Of a stretch of DNA of 64,000 nucleotides, positions 25,239 through 36,370 are shown piece after piece. Below the pieces are notes generated by a model. It was given only the letters and a program-made list of their open reading frames with translations, did no database searches and was not told where the DNA came from. The position numbers and the translations under genes are program-made. Each line of letters starts with the position of its first letter. The first letter of the stretch is position 1. The DNA is from an uncultured Opitutia bacterium (GTDB taxonomy: Bacteria; Verrucomicrobiota; Verrucomicrobiia; Opitutales; Opitutaceae): assembly GCA_903881475.1 (NCBI GenBank), contig CAIRTK010000066.1, positions 100,930 through 164,929 on the forward strand, in the 5' to 3' direction.

Positions 25239-26807
25239 ATGCCCACGCTGCCTGAAAAATTCGAACGCTCGCGCGACTTCCTGATCGGGGTCGAACTCGT
25301 GTCGACGCGCGGCACGGTGACCGAGACGCGCGCCGCGAAGACCGTGGCCTTCTCGCGCGACCTGGCGCAGTACCCGCGCGCCGACTGGGTCTCCATCACC
25401 GACAACGCCGGCGGCAACCCCATGCTGGCGGCGACGGCGCTCGGCGGCCCGTTCCGGGAGGCCGGCCGCGAGGTCGTGATCCACCTCTCGTGCAAGGATT
25501 TCAACCGGAACGCGCTGGAGAGCGAGGCCTGGCTCCTGGCCAGCGAGGGGTTCCACAACCTGCTCGTGCTGAGCGGCGACTATTCCGGCACCGGCATCGG
25601 CGGCGGCGCCAAGCCGGTCTTCGACATCGACTCCGTCGGGCTGCTCACGCTGCTGGGCCGGCTGAACGCCGGGCTCGACGTGACCAAGGCCGCCGCGAAG
25701 CAGCAGGTGAAACTCCAGCCGACGCATTTTTTCCCGGGGGCAGTGGTGACGAATTTCAAGCTGCACGAGAACGAGGTCATCCCGCAGCTGCTCAAGGCCG
25801 AGCGGAAGATCGCCGCCGGCGCGCGCTATTTCATCAACCAGATCGGCTACGACTCGCGGAAGATCTCCGAGCTGGCCGCCTGGCTGCAGCACCGCGGCCA
25901 CGGCCGCGTACCGCTCGTCGGCAACGTCTATGTGCTCAACCCGGCCGTCGCTCGGGCCTTCCGCGCCCAGCGGATCCCCGGCGTCGTCATCTCCGACGAG
26001 CTGGCCGCGCTGTGCGCGCGGCAGGAGACCTCCGCGGACAAGGGCAAGGCCTTCTTCCTCGAGCTGGCGGCGCGGCAGATCGCCATCTATCGCGGCCTCG
26101 GCTACCGCGGGGCCTACCTGGGCGGTGTCCACACGGTGGCGGAGATTGAGCGCATCCTGGAGTTGGAGCGCAGCTTTGCGCCGGGGGACTGGCGGCAGTT
26201 CGCCCGCGAGATCCGCTATTCCCGCCCAGGCGAGTTCTTTGCCTTCGCCGAGGATCCGGCGAGCGGGCTGGCCGACCCGGCGCGGGTGCATCCGGACTAT
26301 GCGGCCTCGCTGACGGCCCGCCGGCCGACGGCGAATGTCACCTACAGCTACCGTGTTTCCAAGCTGGTGCACGGCCTCATGTTCACGGAGCACCGGGGCC
26401 TGTGGGATCTCGGGGCCCGGCTGTGCCGCGGCGCCAAGGATCCCATGCAGGGGCCGCCGCTCATGCGCGCGGCCGAGCATGCGGGCAAGCGCCTGATGTT
26501 CGGCTGCAAGGACTGCGGCGACTGCTCGCTCCCCGACATCGCCTTCCTCTGTCCTGAGTCCGCGTGTGCGAAGAACCAGCGGAACGGCCCGTGCGGCGGC
26601 ACGCGCGACGGCAAGTGCGAGGTGGACGACTTCGAGTGCATCTGGGCGCGGGCGTACGACCGGCTGAAATATGAGGGCCGGGAACAGGAGCTGCTCGCGC
26701 ACGCGCCGGTGATCCAGGACCAGCGGCTGCGCGGCACGTCGAGCTGGGCGAACACCTGGCTGGGCCGCGACCATCTCGCGAAGAAGACGCCGCCCGCCGT
26801 CACCTGA
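25239..26807 (+). CDS. methylenetetrahydrofolate reductase fused to MetV-like C-terminal cysteine domain
   Basis: The encoded protein has 522 residues. The N-terminal half (about 1-310) is a MetF-type flavin TIM barrel (IGVELVSTRGTVTETRA, ADWVSITDNAGGNPML, VVIHLSCKDFNRNALES, LLVLSGDYSGTG). It interconverts 5,10-methylene- and 5-methyl-tetrahydrofolate. From residue 423 a cysteine-rich module (CKDCGDCSLPD, CPESACAKNQRNGPCGGT) matches the MetV/MTHFR_C type that in acetogens is a separate subunit paired with MetF. The fusion suggests use of a low-potential partner and work in methyl-group oxidation or C1 catabolism rather than only methionine synthesis. Its UroD-like, amidohydrolase and MetH-activation-like neighbours support this. 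Confidence 0.88.
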   Translation: MPTLPEKFERSRDFLIGVELVSTRGTVTETRAAKTVAFSRDLAQYPRADWVSITDNAGGNPMLAATALGGPFREAGREVVIHLSCKDFNRNALESEAWLLASEGFHNLLVLSGDYSGTGIGGGAKPVFDIDSVGLLTLLGRLNAGLDVTKAAAKQQVKLQPTHFFPGAVVTNFKLHENEVIPQLLKAERKIAAGARYFINQIGYDSRKISELAAWLQHRGHGRVPLVGNVYVLNPAVARAFRAQRIPGVVISDELAALCARQETSADKGKAFFLELAARQIAIYRGLGYRGAYLGGVHTVAEIERILELERSFAPGDWRQFAREIRYSRPGEFFAFAEDPASGLADPARVHPDYAASLTARRPTANVTYSYRVSKLVHGLMFTEHRGLWDLGARLCRGAKDPMQGPPLMRAAEHAGKRLMFGCKDCGDCSLPDIAFLCPESACAKNQRNGPCGGTRDGKCEVDDFECIWARAYDRLKYEGREQELLAHAPVIQDQRLRGTSSWANTWLGRDHLAKKTPPAVT

Positions 26808-26868
26808 CAACGGCTCATCCCGGCCGGCATAACTCATCGTCGAAATTTTGCGCACCCCAACCCGAAGC

Positions 26869-28146
26869 ATGAACCTTTCCCCTGAACTCCTCTCCGCCGC
26901 TGGCGGGCCGGTCTGGCTGCAGGCCGGCACGCTGCTCGACGGGCTCGGCGCGCCGCGGTGCGCCGGCCACCTGGTCTACGATGCGACGCGCATCCTGTAT
27001 GCCGGCGCGGAGGCGCCGCCGGCGGCATTGCTCCGCCCGGGGCAGGCCGCCCCGGACGCCGTGCTGCCGGGCCACACGGTCCTGCCGGGCCTGATCGAGG
27101 CGCATGCGCATATGTTTCTCGAGGGCGGCGAGCAGAACCCGGAGCGCCGCGCCGACTACCTGAAGCAGACCGACGCCGAGCTCACCGCGCGGGCGGTGCC
27201 GCGGCTGCGCCGGCTGCTGGAACTGGGCGTCATCGCGGTGCGTGACTCCGGCGACAAGAACGGGACCGGCCTCGCGCTGCAGGCGCGCTACCGTACGGCG
27301 GAGCGCGAGCCGATGCCGTACGTCGACAGTCCCGGGCCGGCGATTCACCACCAGGGCCGCTACGGCAGCTTCATGGGCCGGCCGATGGAGGAGTATCCGT
27401 CGGTCGAGGCCTGTGTTGACGGCCGGATCGCGGAGGGCGCGTTCCGGATCAAGCTGCTCGCGACCGGCATCATCAACTTCGAGAAGGGCGCCGTCCTGGC
27501 CAAGCCGCAGATGCCGGCGGAGGAACTGGCCCGTTTCACCGCCGTCGCGCGGGCGCGCGGCCGGCAGACGTTCGCGCATTGCTCGGGCAACGACGGCGTC
27601 ACCAACTGCATCGCGGCGCGCGTGGACACCATCGAGCACGGGTTTTTCGTGGACGACACCCAGCTCGCGCAGATGCGCGACGCGGACGTCGGCTGGGTGC
27701 CGACGTTTGCGCCGGTGCAGTTCCAGGTGGACAAGGCGGAGCAGCTGGGGTGGAGCCAGCTGATCCGCGACAATCTGCAGCGCATCCTCGACGGCCATGC
27801 CGCGAGCCTGCGCAAAGCCGCCGCCCTCGGCGTGCGCATCATCGCCGGCAGTGACGCCGGCTCGCACGGGGTGCCGCACGGCTGGGGGCTGATCCACGAA
27901 CTCCGGTGGATGGAACGGGCGGGCCTGACCCAGCTGCAGGTGATCAATGCCGCGACCGGCGCGGGTGGGACCCGGCTCGGGTTTCCCGAGGAATTCGGGG
28001 TGCTGCGTGCGGGGGCGAAGCCGCGGTTCATGCTCACGGAGCACGATCCGCTTGCGGCGGTGGCCAACCTGGGGCTGGCCAAGACCGTGGTGTTTGACGG
28101 AAGGGTGTTCACGCAGGGCGACGATCCGGCCGTGCCGGGCCTGTGA
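26869..28146 (+). CDS. amidohydrolase-superfamily protein
   Basis: This 425-residue metal hydrolase has the metal motif HAH at residues 79-81 (LIEAHAHMFLEGG), a Lys in RIKLLATGIINFEKG, His in FAHCSGN and IEHGFF, and the final Asp in GSDAGSHGVPHGW. This is the imidazolonepropionase/prolidase-like branch. The substrate is unknown; cyclic amides, hydantoins or dipeptides are possible. The start was set at the ATG at 26869 (MNLSPELL) rather than a TTG 7 codons earlier. It lies 61 bases after the MTHFR gene and is probably co-transcribed, so it may release the compound whose methyl group the block uses. Confidence 0.85.
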   Translation: MNLSPELLSAAGGPVWLQAGTLLDGLGAPRCAGHLVYDATRILYAGAEAPPAALLRPGQAAPDAVLPGHTVLPGLIEAHAHMFLEGGEQNPERRADYLKQTDAELTARAVPRLRRLLELGVIAVRDSGDKNGTGLALQARYRTAEREPMPYVDSPGPAIHHQGRYGSFMGRPMEEYPSVEACVDGRIAEGAFRIKLLATGIINFEKGAVLAKPQMPAEELARFTAVARARGRQTFAHCSGNDGVTNCIAARVDTIEHGFFVDDTQLAQMRDADVGWVPTFAPVQFQVDKAEQLGWSQLIRDNLQRILDGHAASLRKAAALGVRIIAGSDAGSHGVPHGWGLIHELRWMERAGLTQLQVINAATGAGGTRLGFPEEFGVLRAGAKPRFMLTEHDPLAAVANLGLAKTVVFDGRVFTQGDDPAVPGL

Positions 28147-28276
28147 ACGCGCCTTGCCATGGTCAAGATGCGATCGTTCAACGCCCGTCTCCGGCGGTCA
28201 CGCGTGAGCGCGTCCTGTCCTGCGGGACGAAGTTCGCCCGGCCGGCCTAACCACTGGAGCTGAAAATCCGGGAGCC

Positions 28277-28990
28277 ATGACGTTCGCAGAGACCAATCAC
28301 CATCCCGTCGTCACCGACGGGGAATTCCGGCGGCTGCTGCGCGTCCCGCGGGACTTTGCGTTCACGGGCCAGTTGGCGGAAAACGCCGCGTGGGTGCGGG
28401 CCTGGTACGCGGCCCACGGCCGGCCCTGGCTGTGGGCCCGCGCCGCCGCGACCGGCGGGGTGGAAGGCGAAGTGACGACCCTGGAAGACGCGGCACTGAC
28501 GAGCGGCGAACTGGCGCGGCGGTTCCGGGAGGCGCACGGGGCGGTGGTCGTGGCGGCGAGCGCGGGGCTCGAGGCCGAGGCCGAGGCGGCGCGCTGCTGG
28601 GCGGAGGACGAGCCCGACCGCTACTATTTCATGGAAGCGTACGCCACGGCGGTGGTCGAGGCGCTGATCGCCAAGGCGCGGGTGCGGCTGTGCGCCTGGG
28701 CGGCCAGCCAGGGGGCGGTGGTGAGGTCGCATTACAGCCCGGGCTATGAGGGCTGGTCGGTGGGTGAGCATGCGCAGGTGTTATCCCTGCTGACCCGGTC
28801 CGGTCCGATGCCCGGGCCGCTGGGGGTTATGGCCTCGGGCATGCTGCAACCGAAGAAGTCGCAGCTGGCGGTCTTTGCACTGGCCCCGGCGACCGGCGCG
28901 GCGGGCGAGCCCGCTGACCTCGTGCCCTGCCGGTACTGCGCCTGGGCGCAGTGCGAGTGCCGCCGCGAACCGTGTGTGCTTGCGCCCTGA
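28277..28990 (+). CDS. stand-alone MetH activation-domain-like protein (corrinoid reactivation candidate)
   Basis: This 237-residue protein has a central segment reading YFMEAYATAVVEALI, then SHYSPGYEGWSVGEHAQVLSLL, then LGVMASGMLQPKKSQLAVFAL. It follows the layout of the B12-dependent methionine synthase activation domain: a helix with VEA, the SPGY...W motif and the xESxMMxPxKS-like loop. It ends with a cysteine cluster, CRYCAWAQCECRREPC. In MetH this domain binds SAM to re-methylate inactive cob(II)alamin. Stand-alone copies occur beside corrinoid methyltransferases. No corrinoid-binding protein is encoded nearby. The assignment is from motifs only. It is convergent with gcvP. Confidence 0.65.
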   Translation: MTFAETNHHPVVTDGEFRRLLRVPRDFAFTGQLAENAAWVRAWYAAHGRPWLWARAAATGGVEGEVTTLEDAALTSGELARRFREAHGAVVVAASAGLEAEAEAARCWAEDEPDRYYFMEAYATAVVEALIAKARVRLCAWAASQGAVVRSHYSPGYEGWSVGEHAQVLSLLTRSGPMPGPLGVMASGMLQPKKSQLAVFALAPATGAAGEPADLVPCRYCAWAQCECRREPCVLAP

Positions 28991-29038
28991 ACGCCGGCAG
29001 AGACGTCAGACGCGGCTGAAAATCCCCATGAACTTCCG

Positions 29039-31921
<2,883 letters not shown>

Positions 31922-32026
31922 TCGCGGACGGTAGGCGAGGAGCGGGACCGCGCAACCGCGATTTGGCCGGGGGCGGGCAATTAAGGGTTTGTTTCGGGGA
32001 TGAAAGCGGGGCTGCTTGTGCCGTGT

Positions 32027-32092
32027 AATCTGGAACTCAGGAACGCTGGAAAGAAGCATTGGGTTTGTTCCAAAGTTCCTGAGTTCCAGATT
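32027..32092. repeat. inverted repeat in the gcvP/nth divergent spacer
   Basis: AATCTGGAACTCAGGAAC (32027-32044) pairs with GTTCCTGAGTTCCAGATT (32075-32092) perfectly over 18 bp. The right arm ends 17 bases before the nth ATG, so it lies where promoter or leader elements would be expected. Confidence 0.85.
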
Positions 32093-32109
32093 CAACTGCA
32101 GGATTTCCA

Positions 32110-32784
32110 ATGAAAGCATCCGCTCCTGATTTTTCCTCCCGCCAGGCCCGGGCCGACTATGTTGATCGGCGGCTGACGGAGCTTTATCCGGAGACGCCGG
32201 TGCCGCTGGACCACCGGGATCCGTACACGCTGCTGGTGGCGGTGCTGCTGTCGGCGCAGTGCACCGACAAGCGCGTGAACCTCGTCACGCCGCACCTGTG
32301 GGCGCTGGCGGACACGCCGGAGAAGATGACGGGCATTCCGGTGGTGGAGATCCAGCGCATCATCCGGCCGTGCGGATTGTCGCCGCAGAAGGCGAAGGCG
32401 ATCGCGGGGCTCTCGCGGATCTTGGTGGAACGGCACGGCGGCGAGGTGCCGCGGACCTTGGCCGAGCTGGAGGCGCTGCCGGGCGTGGGCCATAAGACGG
32501 CGAGTGTGGTGATGGCGCAGGCGTTCGGGGTGCCGGCGTTTCCGGTCGACACCCACATCCACCGGCTCGCGCAGCGGTGGAAACTGAGCAGCGGCCGCAA
32601 CGTGGTGCAGACCGAGGCGGACCTGAAGAAACTCTTTCCGCGGGAGCATTGGAACGCGCTGCACCTGCGGATCATCTTCTACGGCCGGGAGCACTGCACG
32701 GCGCACCGCTGCGACGGCACGACCTGCGAGATCTGCCGGACGCTTTTCCCGCTGAGGAGGCGCGCGGTGAAGACGCGGAAATAG
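32110..32784 (+). CDS. nth: endonuclease III (DNA glycosylase/AP lyase)
   Basis: This 224-residue base-excision repair enzyme acts on oxidised pyrimidines. The helix-hairpin-helix LPGVGHKTA contains catalytic Lys129, and catalytic Asp147 lies in [10 protein letters not shown]; both match E. coli spacing. [11 protein letters not shown] is the family N-terminal motif. The C-terminal cysteines (196, 201, 206, 209: [16 protein letters not shown]) do not follow the usual C-x6-C-x2-C-x5-C spacing of the [4Fe-4S] loop. The normal last Cys position is a non-Cys residue, though four Cys are still present. It is divergent from gcvP. Confidence 0.93.
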   Translation: MKASAPDFSSRQARADYVDRRLTELYPETPVPLDHRDPYTLLVAVLLSAQCTDKRVNLVTPHLWALADTPEKMTGIPVVEIQRIIRPCGLSPQKAKAIAGLSRILVERHGGEVPRTLAELEALPGVGHKTASVVMAQAFGVPAFPVDTHIHRLAQRWKLSSGRNVVQTEADLKKLFPREHWNALHLRIIFYGREHCTAHRCDGTTCEICRTLFPLRRRAVKTRK

Positions 32785-32803
32785 GGGTTGGCCCGGCGGT
32801 TTG

Positions 32804-32989
32804 TTTTTACAGGAGGCAATGGAGGGAACGGAGAGACAATCCCAAGTCGGTTTGACCACGGATTGCCCGGATTCGATCGGGATGAATCCACCAACCTCGG
32901 AATGAGGAAGGCTTGGGCTCATATCCGGGTCCATCCGTGGACAAATGGATTCTGGTTCGATCTCCGTTGGCTTCGTTTCCTCCTGTGAA
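32804..32989. repeat. two nested inverted-repeat types downstream of nth
   Basis: The outer arms are TTTTTACAGGAGGCAATGGA (from 32804) and CGTTTCCTCCTGTGAA (to 32989). Inside are GACCACGGATTGCCCGGAT (from 32855) and ATCCGGGTCCATCCGTGGAC (to about 32942), the family seen again at 62669-62763. One family appears to have been inserted into the loop of another. Confidence 0.8.
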
Positions 32990-33060
32990 TCCAAATCAGT
33001 CTCGCCAGAAAACGGGATTGATTCGCCGGCGGGGCCTGTTCACGGTCTCGCCTTCCTCGA

Positions 33061-33137
33061 GGACGCTTAGCTCAGTTGGTTAGAGCACGTGCTTCACACG
33101 CACGGGGTCACAGGTTCGAGTCCTGTAGCGTCCACCA
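33061..33137 (+). tRNA. tRNA-Val (anticodon CAC)
   Basis: The acceptor stem GGACGCT (33061-33067) pairs with AGCGTCC (33127-33133), followed by ACCA encoded in the DNA. The D-arm TAGCTCAGTTGGTTAGAGC, the anticodon CAC at 33095-33097 in the loop TTCACAC, and the T-arm GGTTCGAGTCC are all normal. It has fragments of mobile-element genes on its 3' side. Confidence 0.96.
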
Positions 33138-33300
33138 TTTTTATAATCAACAGTTTAAAAAAGTTTTGAAGTAACCTCACAGCGGCTGCTCACAGCACGC
33201 CGCCTGAAATCGCTTTGAGTTCACGGATGTTCACCGAGGGGGCAATCGCGCTCCGCCACGTCGAGGTTTCGCTTTGGCCTGCCCAATGCGTCATCGGGCT

Positions 33301-33903
33301 TCAGGTACCCTTAACGGCCTTCGCAATCGCAGAGAAATCGCCATCCGTGGGCATGACGAACAAACACCGTCCGCCGCTTCGGGCGGCCCAGATGGCGCCC
33401 ACCGCGCGCTTTTCCTCCGCGTCGGCCCATAGGTGCCCGCCCTTGTACTCCACCGCCAGCGCTCGGCCGTCAGTTAGCTGGCAGATGAAGTCGGGATAGA
33501 ACCAATCCGTCGAGGTTTGCAGCCTGAACGAGGTTGCCTTGCGGACTAAATTCCGCGCCCAAAATTTGATCTCTGGGAGTCCGTCGAGGAATTGAGCGCA
33601 TTGAAACTCCTCTTTGAGTTTACCATTCGACGTGGTCTCAGGCAGTTCGCCCGGCTTCGGTCCAAAGTAATGCTTCTTGAATTGAAAGCCCCCTTCGTAA
33701 AGCCAACTCGGCTCGTAGCTCATCGTCTTGAAATTAATCGCGTACGACTCGCTCACCGTGAGAGCAGAATCCGGAAGCAAGAAGGATTGAAAGGCGGCTT
33801 TCTTCTCGCTGTCCCGGTGTTGCTGGATTCGGACATCAATTTCGTCCCGCAACCGAAACCGGTCCAAAGCGAGCGTGCTGATGTCGGGAATGGCATACGA
33901 GGG
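33301..33903 (-). pseudogene. 3' fragment of a type III restriction (Res)-like helicase/endonuclease
   Basis: The frame is open from an in-frame TGA at 33904-33906 to the stop at 33301. It reads SYAIPDISTLALDRFRLRDEIDVRI and ends with the nuclease-like motif DWFYPDFICQLTDGRALAVEYKGGHL (PD...ExK pattern). This is the C-terminal end of large DEAD-helicase restriction subunits of about 900 residues. Everything upstream is missing or out of frame. Composition is lower in G+C than the surroundings. It is a decayed remnant, probably of a defence gene carried by an element integrated near tRNA-Val. Confidence 0.7.
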
Positions 33904-34104
33904 TCAGTCGCTCGCCGGCCGCGTCGATGAGGTGGTGGCTCGAAGCGAATCGCGACCAGAGCAGGGTATGGATTTCTCCAGCCGATATGTGAATGATGAG
34001 AACATCGGAATCCAAAGGCGATCCACGCTCGCTGTAACACGGCGAGGAAACATGTCGGCTAATTTCAAGGTTATTCAATTTTTTAGAGAGTTTTTCGGCC
34101 ACGG

Positions 34105-34854
34105 CTAAATGCGATTCGAAGAGCCGCGCATAGACTGGGATGCATTCAAGTCCGCCGTCACTTGGACGGCGTCCCAAGATCGCAGTCGGTTTGGCTCCAG
34201 AGGGAATGCCGGTAATTGCGTTGTCCCAGACACTTTGACGGCGGAATCGGTCGGGAGGAGATCGAGGGCAAGTCCCCGTTCGCCGGACTTGTGAATTTGG
34301 GCGCGGAGTTCCGCCTTGTTCTTGGTGAAAATCAGCACCTTCCGCCTCGCTCTTGAAATGCTGACGTACCATTGGTTGGCATTCGTTGCCGGCGTGCGTC
34401 CCGAGTCCGAGAGGAGAACCGTGTCCACGGTCTTGCCCTGGGATGCGTAGCTGGTGGTCGCGAAACCGCGATTGAACAAGCGTTGGCTGGGGGTGAGGGT
34501 TTTGAGGAGACCGGCGTCGCTCTCGACCGCCAGACTTCCATCCGTCCCGATTTGACGAACCGTGACAAGTTCACCGTTGGCCAGACCGAGGCCCTCTTGC
34601 GACTTGCCGTTAAATTTCAGTTGAAGCCGATCACCGGGGCCGACTTCCATCGCAGCGGCCCGAGCCACAAGAACCCGGTCGGTGTAGCGGAAGCTGATCG
34701 TGGACTGGCGGCCATTCTTTCTAAGGACGACTCCGCTCTCGTTGGCGCCCCGGATTTCGCAGAGATCGCCTTTGGCAAAGCGTCCATACGACCGCACGAA
34801 GATTGTACCCGTGCCGCAACCGGATTCCTGAAAACACCCCGTGTTTCCGGGCAT
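34105..34854 (-). pseudogene. 3' fragment of a MobF/TrwC-type conjugative relaxase-helicase
   Basis: The 249-residue frame contains the SF1 helicase end: RLFNRGFATTSYASQGKTVDTVLL, then NQWYVSISRARRKVLIFTKNKAELR. These are UvrD/TraI-like motifs found at the C-terminus of relaxases of about 900 residues. Earlier text (YGRFAKGDLCEIRG...RQSTISFRYTDR) fits the same family. The first roughly 12 residues look unrelated. The N-terminal relaxase domain and first helicase motifs are absent, so this is a truncated remnant of a conjugative element. Confidence 0.7.
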
Positions 34855-35157
34855 CCGAATTCAGCCGGATTATTCCACGGACAAGAGGAAGGATGCCGCG
34901 CAGGTTTAAGATGCGGTTCGGATCGAGCGGCCGGATGAATGGCTGGCCGGCCATCGCTGGGGAAAACCCGTGGTGCGGAAATAATGAGACGCGCTGCAGG
35001 CATGGGGGCTGAAGGCATGACCTCGTCGAATTCCCGGTCGGGTCTGGTTCAAAGAATGGGGAGGGCATGAATGGGTTGGGGTTGGCCAAGGGCCGGCCGC
35101 CGTGCCAGAGAGCAGATGGCCACTTATACGTGGTTTTAAGAACTTCGGCGAAGACGC
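34855..35157. other. gene-free stretch upstream of the BNR-type protein
   Basis: About 300 bp holds only scattered short frames. None has convincing codon use, and no strong inverted repeat was seen. It marks the right edge of the mobile-element remnant. Confidence 0.4.
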
Positions 35158-36324
35158 ATGGGACCTATGCACAAATTACAATGGGAAATCGGCAAGGCGG
35201 TGGATACGGAAATGAACGGGGTAAACGGCGTGCACCCGGACTGTGTTCCTGCCTTATGCCGGGACGGGGAAGGCAGCCTGTGGGCCATTGCGGGCCACTC
35301 GGGTTATGGAACACTCGGCGTCTTCACGGGCCGGAATGCCGACGACCTAAAAAAGGTCCATGATGCCGAACTGCTCTTTCCCACCGGACCTGCCGGGACG
35401 GCCTTCGGTGGTCGGAAACATCCTTATCCGGACGGGCCCCTGCCGCGCGGCGAGGTTTGGGCGACCGGGCTTTGGATCGTGCCCGAAAACGCCACAAAGT
35501 ACCCGGGCCGGTTTTACGCCCTGGTGCACAATGAAACGGGCTGGGGGGCTGGTTCCACCGGCTATACGGCCTTTGCCCGGGAGGACGGGGAGCCCGATTT
35601 CCGGCATATCGGCCTGATGTCGTCCGATGACCGCGGAAAGACCTGGGAATTTCACGGCTGGGTCATCACCGCGGCCGAGCCTTGCTACACCGAGCGATAC
35701 CGGCCGGACGGTATCAGCACCGGAGGGCAGAAGGCGGGCATTATCAACCTTGGCGCCGGGGATCTGTCGGTTTTCTTCAATCCCGATGAACAGAGGCTGT
35801 ACTGCTTCTATTCGATGATTTGGTACAACATGGACGACCGCAGCGTGGTGGCAGACAAGGTCTATGTCGCCCGGGCCAAAATGAAGAAGACCGGCGAGCT
35901 GGGTGGGTTTGAGAAATATCATCAAGGCCGCTTTTGCACGCCGGGGAACGGCGGAGCCGAAACGGCCGTCATGACCGGCGGAGCCGAACCCTGCGTGGCC
36001 TATCACACGTCCCTCGGCCGTTATCTCATGACGACGTACAACCGGGCGTATTGGGGCAAGGGTCCAACCCTCCAGGTCTGCGTCAGCGACAACCTGACAG
36101 ACTGGACGGAGCCCGTCCGCGTCGTGAAAACGCACGGTGAGTTGAGCATGCCTTATTACGCCCTTTGTGGCGGCGAACCTGGCCAGCCACATAATTTCCT
36201 GGGAGAGGAATTCGATTTACTGGTGTGTTCAAACAACACCGATATCAAGCGGCATCGGGTCAAAACGAAAGGCGTCGGGAGAGAGGCAGCGACCGTACGG
36301 CGAGGAAAGCGGTTCCGGAGGTGA
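35158..36324 (+). CDS. BNR/Asp-box glycosidase-like beta-propeller protein
   Basis: This 388-residue protein has no signal peptide. An Asp-box-like motif, SSDDRGKTWEFHG, lies at about residue 158, and further propeller-like segments include DLSVFFNPDEQRLYCFYSMIW, YHTSLGRYLMTTYNR and CVSDNLTDWTEPVRV. The last is typical of GH43/GH117-like propellers and DUF4185-type proteins. It probably binds or cleaves a sugar; the family cannot be named with certainty. ATG codons at 35158 and 35167 are both usable. The base composition is slightly lower in G+C than the core genes, so it may belong to the acquired segment. Confidence 0.6.
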   Translation: MGPMHKLQWEIGKAVDTEMNGVNGVHPDCVPALCRDGEGSLWAIAGHSGYGTLGVFTGRNADDLKKVHDAELLFPTGPAGTAFGGRKHPYPDGPLPRGEVWATGLWIVPENATKYPGRFYALVHNETGWGAGSTGYTAFAREDGEPDFRHIGLMSSDDRGKTWEFHGWVITAAEPCYTERYRPDGISTGGQKAGIINLGAGDLSVFFNPDEQRLYCFYSMIWYNMDDRSVVADKVYVARAKMKKTGELGGFEKYHQGRFCTPGNGGAETAVMTGGAEPCVAYHTSLGRYLMTTYNRAYWGKGPTLQVCVSDNLTDWTEPVRVVKTHGELSMPYYALCGGEPGQPHNFLGEEFDLLVCSNNTDIKRHRVKTKGVGREAATVRRGKRFRR

Positions 36325-36370
36325 GGCGGTGGCCCGAAGTCATGACCCCGTCGGAGCCGCTCCATGGGCG

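Noticed and set aside
33138..35157. Intact insertion sequence or transposase near tRNA-Val
   Set aside because: No transposase motif or terminal inverted repeats were seen, only fragments of a restriction helicase and a relaxase.
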